Of a stretch of DNA of 7,564 nucleotides, positions 5,008 through 7,564 are shown one piece after another (position 1 is the stretch's first letter; every line of letters starts with the position of its first letter). The position numbers were made by a program, and so were the translations under genes. Source of the DNA: Rhodospirillales bacterium (GTDB taxonomy: Bacteria > Pseudomonadota > Alphaproteobacteria > Acetobacterales > Acetobacteraceae); assembly GCA_018971455.1 (NCBI GenBank), contig JAGXAV010000089.1:1-7564 (forward strand), written 5' to 3'. Below the pieces are notes generated by a model, which saw only the letters and a list, made by a program, of their open reading frames with translations, did no database searches and was not told the origin of the DNA.

Positions 5008-6330
5008 TCAGCCGGCGTTGGACTTGTCGAGGATCGGCTGGAACTCCGCCGTCGCCCGCTTCATCTCCTTGGCCGGATCGGCGCCGCTGATCATGTTGGT
5101 CAGCGCCACGCCGAAGGTGTCGCGGAACTCGGTCACGGGAATGATCTCCGGCAGGCCGGGGGCGGAGATCTTCTGGCTGTCCATCACCGCCTGCAGCCAT
5201 TCCTTGCCGAACTTGTTGTCCTTCACCACGTTCGGGTCCGTATAGACGCTGAGCCGCGCCGGCGTGCCCGAGCCGGTGCGCAGGATCTCGCCCATGATTT
5301 TCTTGCTCGTCGCCCACTGGCAGTAAAGATAGGCCGCGCCCTTCTTCTTGCTCGAGGCCGGAATGCCCATGCTGTCAACGAAGCTCGCCGAATGCTGCGC
5401 CTTCGGGCCCTTCGGCACCACGGCGAAGCCGACATCATGGACGATCTTGGACGCCTTCGGGTCGATCAGCGGGGCGGAGAAGCCGACGCCGTCGAGCCAC
5501 ATGCCGATCTTGCCCTGCGCGAAGCTGGTCTGGCACTCGTTCCAGTTGAAGCCGATGCTGCCCGGCGGGGCGCATTCGCGCATCGTCTTGGCATAGAAAT
5601 CGGCCGCCCAGATCGCCTCCGGCGTATCGGTCAGCAGCTTCTTGCCATCCGGCGTCACCGTCAGCTGGTCCTGGCCGAGCAGCCAGCTGGTGTACACCGG
5701 CAGGTTGGCGTTCTTCAGCCCGCGCCCGACGAAGCCGTACGTGCCGGTCTTCTTGTCGGTCAGGTGGCGCGCCGTGGTCAGCAGCTCGTCCATGCTGGAT
5801 GGGTAGGCGAGGCCGGCCGCCTTGAAGATCGCCTTGTTCCAGAAGATGATCCACAGATCCGGGTTGAGCGGCAGCGAATCCATCCGCCCGTCCGCCTGCG
5901 TCGCCGTCTTCACCGCGCCCGCGCCGATATCGGCAAAATCATAATCCGGCGCCGTCAGCTGCGGATTGGCCAGATAGGGGCGCATATCCTCCAGCCAGTG
6001 CGCGCTGCCGAACAGGCGCTTGGAGACATGCAGCGACACCATCAGCACGTCGAAGCTCGGGTGCCCCGAAGCCATCTCGAGCGCCGCCTTGGGGCGCTGC
6101 TGCTGCTCGGGAATCTGTTCCGACCCGACACTGATGCCGGTCATCGCCTCGAACTCTTTCTGGTGCTTCTGCAAGACGTCGCTGCGCGGGTTCTTGGTCA
6201 GGCTGACCTCGATATGCTGCCCCTTGAACTGCTTCCAGTCGAAGCTCGACGCGGCGTTGGCGCGGCTGACGATGGCCGGCATGGCGAGCAATCCGGCAGA
6301 TCCCTGCAGGATGGTGCGGCGGCGGATCAT
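5008..6330 (-). CDS. Extracellular solute-binding protein, family 1, Tat-exported
   Basis: This 440-residue protein is the periplasmic binding component of the importer. The N-terminus MIRRRTILQGSAGLLAMPAIV has a twin-arginine pattern (RR-x-I-L at 4-8) and a short hydrophobic stretch, with likely signal cleavage after ANA (residue 26). The mature part looks like a family 1 sugar-binding protein: an early strand (HIEVSLT, 39-45), FEAMTGISV (60-68), PSFDVLMVS (91-99), the hinge-region pattern NPDLWIIFWNKAIFKAAGL (156-174), and FAQGKIGMWLDGVGF (270-284). Three cysteines (253, 266, 337) remain after cleavage. The start at 6328-6330 is favoured by GAGGAAA 6 nt upstream and by the signal peptide; the open frame continues upstream to 6444, but that extension would bury the signal. 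It is the first gene of a three-gene operon. The substrate is unknown, probably a sugar or polyol. Confidence 0.92.
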   Translation of the reverse strand: MIRRRTILQGSAGLLAMPAIVSRANAASSFDWKQFKGQHIEVSLTKNPRSDVLQKHQKEFEAMTGISVGSEQIPEQQQRPKAALEMASGHPSFDVLMVSLHVSKRLFGSAHWLEDMRPYLANPQLTAPDYDFADIGAGAVKTATQADGRMDSLPLNPDLWIIFWNKAIFKAAGLAYPSSMDELLTTARHLTDKKTGTYGFVGRGLKNANLPVYTSWLLGQDQLTVTPDGKKLLTDTPEAIWAADFYAKTMRECAPPGSIGFNWNECQTSFAQGKIGMWLDGVGFSAPLIDPKASKIVHDVGFAVVPKGPKAQHSASFVDSMGIPASSKKKGAAYLYCQWATSKKIMGEILRTGSGTPARLSVYTDPNVVKDNKFGKEWLQAVMDSQKISAPGLPEIIPVTEFRDTFGVALTNMISGADPAKEMKRATAEFQPILDKSNAG

Positions 6331-6336
6331 GGTGGG

Positions 6337-6343
6337 TTTCCTC
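6337..6343 (-). promoter_or_regulatory. Ribosome binding site deciding the binding-protein start
   Basis: GAGGAAA on the minus strand ends 6 nt before the ATG at 6330. The alternative ATG at 6345 overlaps this ribosome site itself and would add five residues before the twin-arginine signal, so 6330 is preferred. Confidence 0.65.
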
Positions 6344-6357
6344 ATGCGGTTTGTTGT

Positions 6358-6388
6358 CCAGGCGCCAGCCCAGGAAAATCGCCTGGGC
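6358..6388 (-). promoter_or_regulatory. Competing inverted repeats in the leader of the importer operon
   Basis: Within the 163-bp gap before the binding-protein gene, GCCCAGG (6368-6374) and CCTGGGC (6382-6388) form a perfect 7-bp inverted repeat with a 7-nt spacer. A second perfect 7-bp pair, CCAGGCG (6358-6364) and CGCCTGG (6380-6386), reuses the same right arm. The two stems cannot form at once. This could be a regulator's operator with repeated CCAGG half-sites or an alternative-fold leader. I could not identify a convincing promoter nearby. The symmetry is visible; the role is inferred. Confidence 0.35.
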
Positions 6389-6493
6389 CGGGGCAGGATT
6401 GTTGGGCGGATCGTCAGCCTATCGCCGGCTCCGCCACCGCGCAATGCACCTTGGCCGCCTCATGTCGTTGTTGTCCCGCCCGCGGTTGCGCCT

Positions 6494-7564
6494 CTACCAG
6501 CGCAGCACGAGCAGCCCGTCATAGGCGCGCTCGGCGCGCGGCGGCACGCGCGCGATCAGCCCGGCGGCGAAGCGCCGGTCGCCATCGTCCAGCGCCAGCA
6601 CCACGCCATGCCCGGCGCGGATGCGCGCCACCAGCGCGTCGGTGGACAGTGTCTGGAAGGGCAGGGCGGCCCGCGCCACCAGGTCGCCGGAGGTGCCGGC
6701 CGGCTCCGGCCGCGGCATCCACAGCCCCACCGGCCGGCGCACCGTGCCGCCCGCGTAGAAGGCGAACCCGAGCACCCCGGCATGCGGCCCGGCCACCGCC
6801 ATGGCGCCCGAGTCCCGGGTCAGATCATGATCGCGCGCGAATCCGCGCCAGTCCGGCTTGTGCTGGCTTGGCAGGAAGACGTTGTTGCACAGCCCGATGG
6901 CGATGCCCGCAGCCAGCACGCCGGCCAGGCCGTGGCGCAGCCAGGGGCGGATGGCCGGCGCATCCAGGATCAGCGCCGCCGCCACCGCCAGCGGCACCTG
7001 CATCCACAACACGATGCGCGGCTCCAGGATCGGCCGCGCCACACTGATGAGGGCGGCAAGGGCGAGGAACAACAGGGGAAAGACGATCAGCAGGCGAAAC
7101 GCGGCCGACCCGCCCATCGCCCGCGGCGCCAGCAGCAGCAGCAGCACCACGCCGCCGAGCGACAGCAGCAATTCCAGGCCGAGCCAGGCCGCCGAGAGGG
7201 ACGGCCCGAGATCGCCGCGAAGGAGCGGCCCGACGATGAGGTCCCGGCACACCATCAGCACGGTGGTCGCGCCGAAGGGTGGCATCCAGGCAATGTCCGG
7301 CGAGCCCAGCTGCATCGCCATGCCGGCCGCCACCGGGGCCGCCAGCAGGCAGGCCAGCAGGCTCGCGCCGATGAACGGCCAGACGCGCTCGCGCCGGCCG
7401 AGGATCAGGCTTGCCAGCACGCACAGCCCGAGGGCGGCGAGAATGATCGCCGCGGTGGCATGGCTCCACAACAGCAGCACGGCCCCGACCGTGTAGGCCG
7501 CCAGCCCCCGCCGCCAGCCCGCATCCTCGCCCAGCAGCCGCACCGCGCCGAGCAGGGTGAAGGC
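6494..7564 (-). CDS. Multi-pass membrane protein, GT-C/family 39-like glycosyltransferase, 5' end missing
   Basis: At least 357 residues are visible. The frame is open through the window edge (7564), so the true start and the N-terminal part lie outside; the internal GTG at 7543 is not a convincing start. The visible part begins within a hydrophobic region and has about seven further hydrophobic segments, including YTVGAVLLLWSHATAAIILAALGLCVLA and a Leu-rich run LLLSLGGVVLLLLLAP. A soluble C-terminal domain of roughly 120 residues follows (from NVFLPSQHKPDWRGFARDH onward), ending in ERAYDGLLVLRW. This layout resembles GT-C-type glycosyltransferases of the ArnT/PMT kind, which use lipid-linked sugars in the inner membrane. 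The catalytic acidic residues would be in the missing N-terminal loop, so activity cannot be judged. It lies 163 bp upstream of the importer operon on the same strand and is probably a separate unit. Confidence 0.6.
   Translation of the reverse strand, partial: AFTLLGAVRLLGEDAGWRRGLAAYTVGAVLLLWSHATAAIILAALGLCVLASLILGRRERVWPFIGASLLACLLAAPVAAGMAMQLGSPDIAWMPPFGATTVLMVCRDLIVGPLLRGDLGPSLSAAWLGLELLLSLGGVVLLLLLAPRAMGGSAAFRLLIVFPLLFLALAALISVARPILEPRIVLWMQVPLAVAAALILDAPAIRPWLRHGLAGVLAAGIAIGLCNNVFLPSQHKPDWRGFARDHDLTRDSGAMAVAGPHAGVLGFAFYAGGTVRRPVGLWMPRPEPAGTSGDLVARAALPFQTLSTDALVARIRAGHGVVLALDDGDRRFAAGLIARVPPRAERAYDGLLVLRW
7131..7146. repeat. Short AGC trinucleotide run within the membrane protein gene
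   Basis: Five perfect AGC units plus one base encode a run of leucines (CTG codons on the minus strand) in a membrane span of the GT-C-like protein. It is short and explained by coding for a hydrophobic helix, though it could vary in copy number by slippage without breaking the frame. Confidence 0.5.

Noticed and set aside
6331..6444. Upstream extension of the binding protein to 6444
   Set aside because: It would bury the Tat signal inside the protein and covers the leader with its inverted repeats. A good ribosome site points to 6330.
4072..7047. A very long + strand open frame (991 codons) antisense to the importer operon
   Set aside because: It is a shadow of the GC-rich minus-strand genes: composition is dominated by Arg, His, Ala and Gln with no domain pattern, and it crosses three well-supported genes and their gaps.
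1..7564. CRISPR arrays, insertion sequences, tRNA or rRNA genes, toxin-antitoxin or phage genes
   Set aside because: I looked for regularly spaced repeats, terminal inverted repeats with transposase genes, and tRNA-like cloverleaf segments in the gaps, and found none. All larger stretches are filled by ordinary coding genes.

Overview
The window is GC-rich (well above 60 percent by eye) with dense coding and short leaders. Gene content points to an alphaproteobacterium, most likely Rhodospirillales/Acetobacteraceae: an Hsp20 paired with a DUF1150 protein, an rpoN-hpf pair, and a Tat-exported sugar-type binding protein. The family placement is inference from gene style; no rRNA or other marker gene is present.

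Layout. On the + strand, a two-gene stress unit (130-824) encodes a small heat-shock protein and a DUF1150 protein, linked by an ATGA start/stop overlap. A strong GC-rich hairpin (862-901) separates it from the convergent minus-strand genes. On the minus strand, read right to left, are: the 3' part of a multi-pass membrane protein resembling GT-C glycosyltransferases, cut by the window edge (6494-7564); a carbohydrate-type ABC importer operon of binding protein (5008-6330), MalF-like permease (4087-4992) and MalG-like permease (3227-4090); then rpoN (sigma-54, 1564-3048) and hpf (long ribosome hibernation factor, 934-1521).

How the genes work together. Hsp20 and HPF are both stress and quiescence proteins, one protecting unfolded proteins and the other storing ribosomes as inactive dimers. 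RpoN directs alternative transcription, typically in nitrogen and carbon metabolism. The importer has a binding protein and both permeases, but no ATPase gene in this window. The usual rpoN neighbours in Proteobacteria, lptB upstream and ptsN downstream, are absent here.

This is mostly an ordinary chromosomal region. I see no CRISPR array, insertion sequence, phage gene, toxin-antitoxin pair or tRNA, and nothing I can honestly call a new system. The points most worth checking are a ROSE-like RNA thermometer candidate over the hsp20 Shine-Dalgarno, a near-consensus sigma-54 element in front of rpoN, an 18-bp tandem duplication across the hpf stop codon, and competing inverted repeats in the leader of the binding-protein gene.
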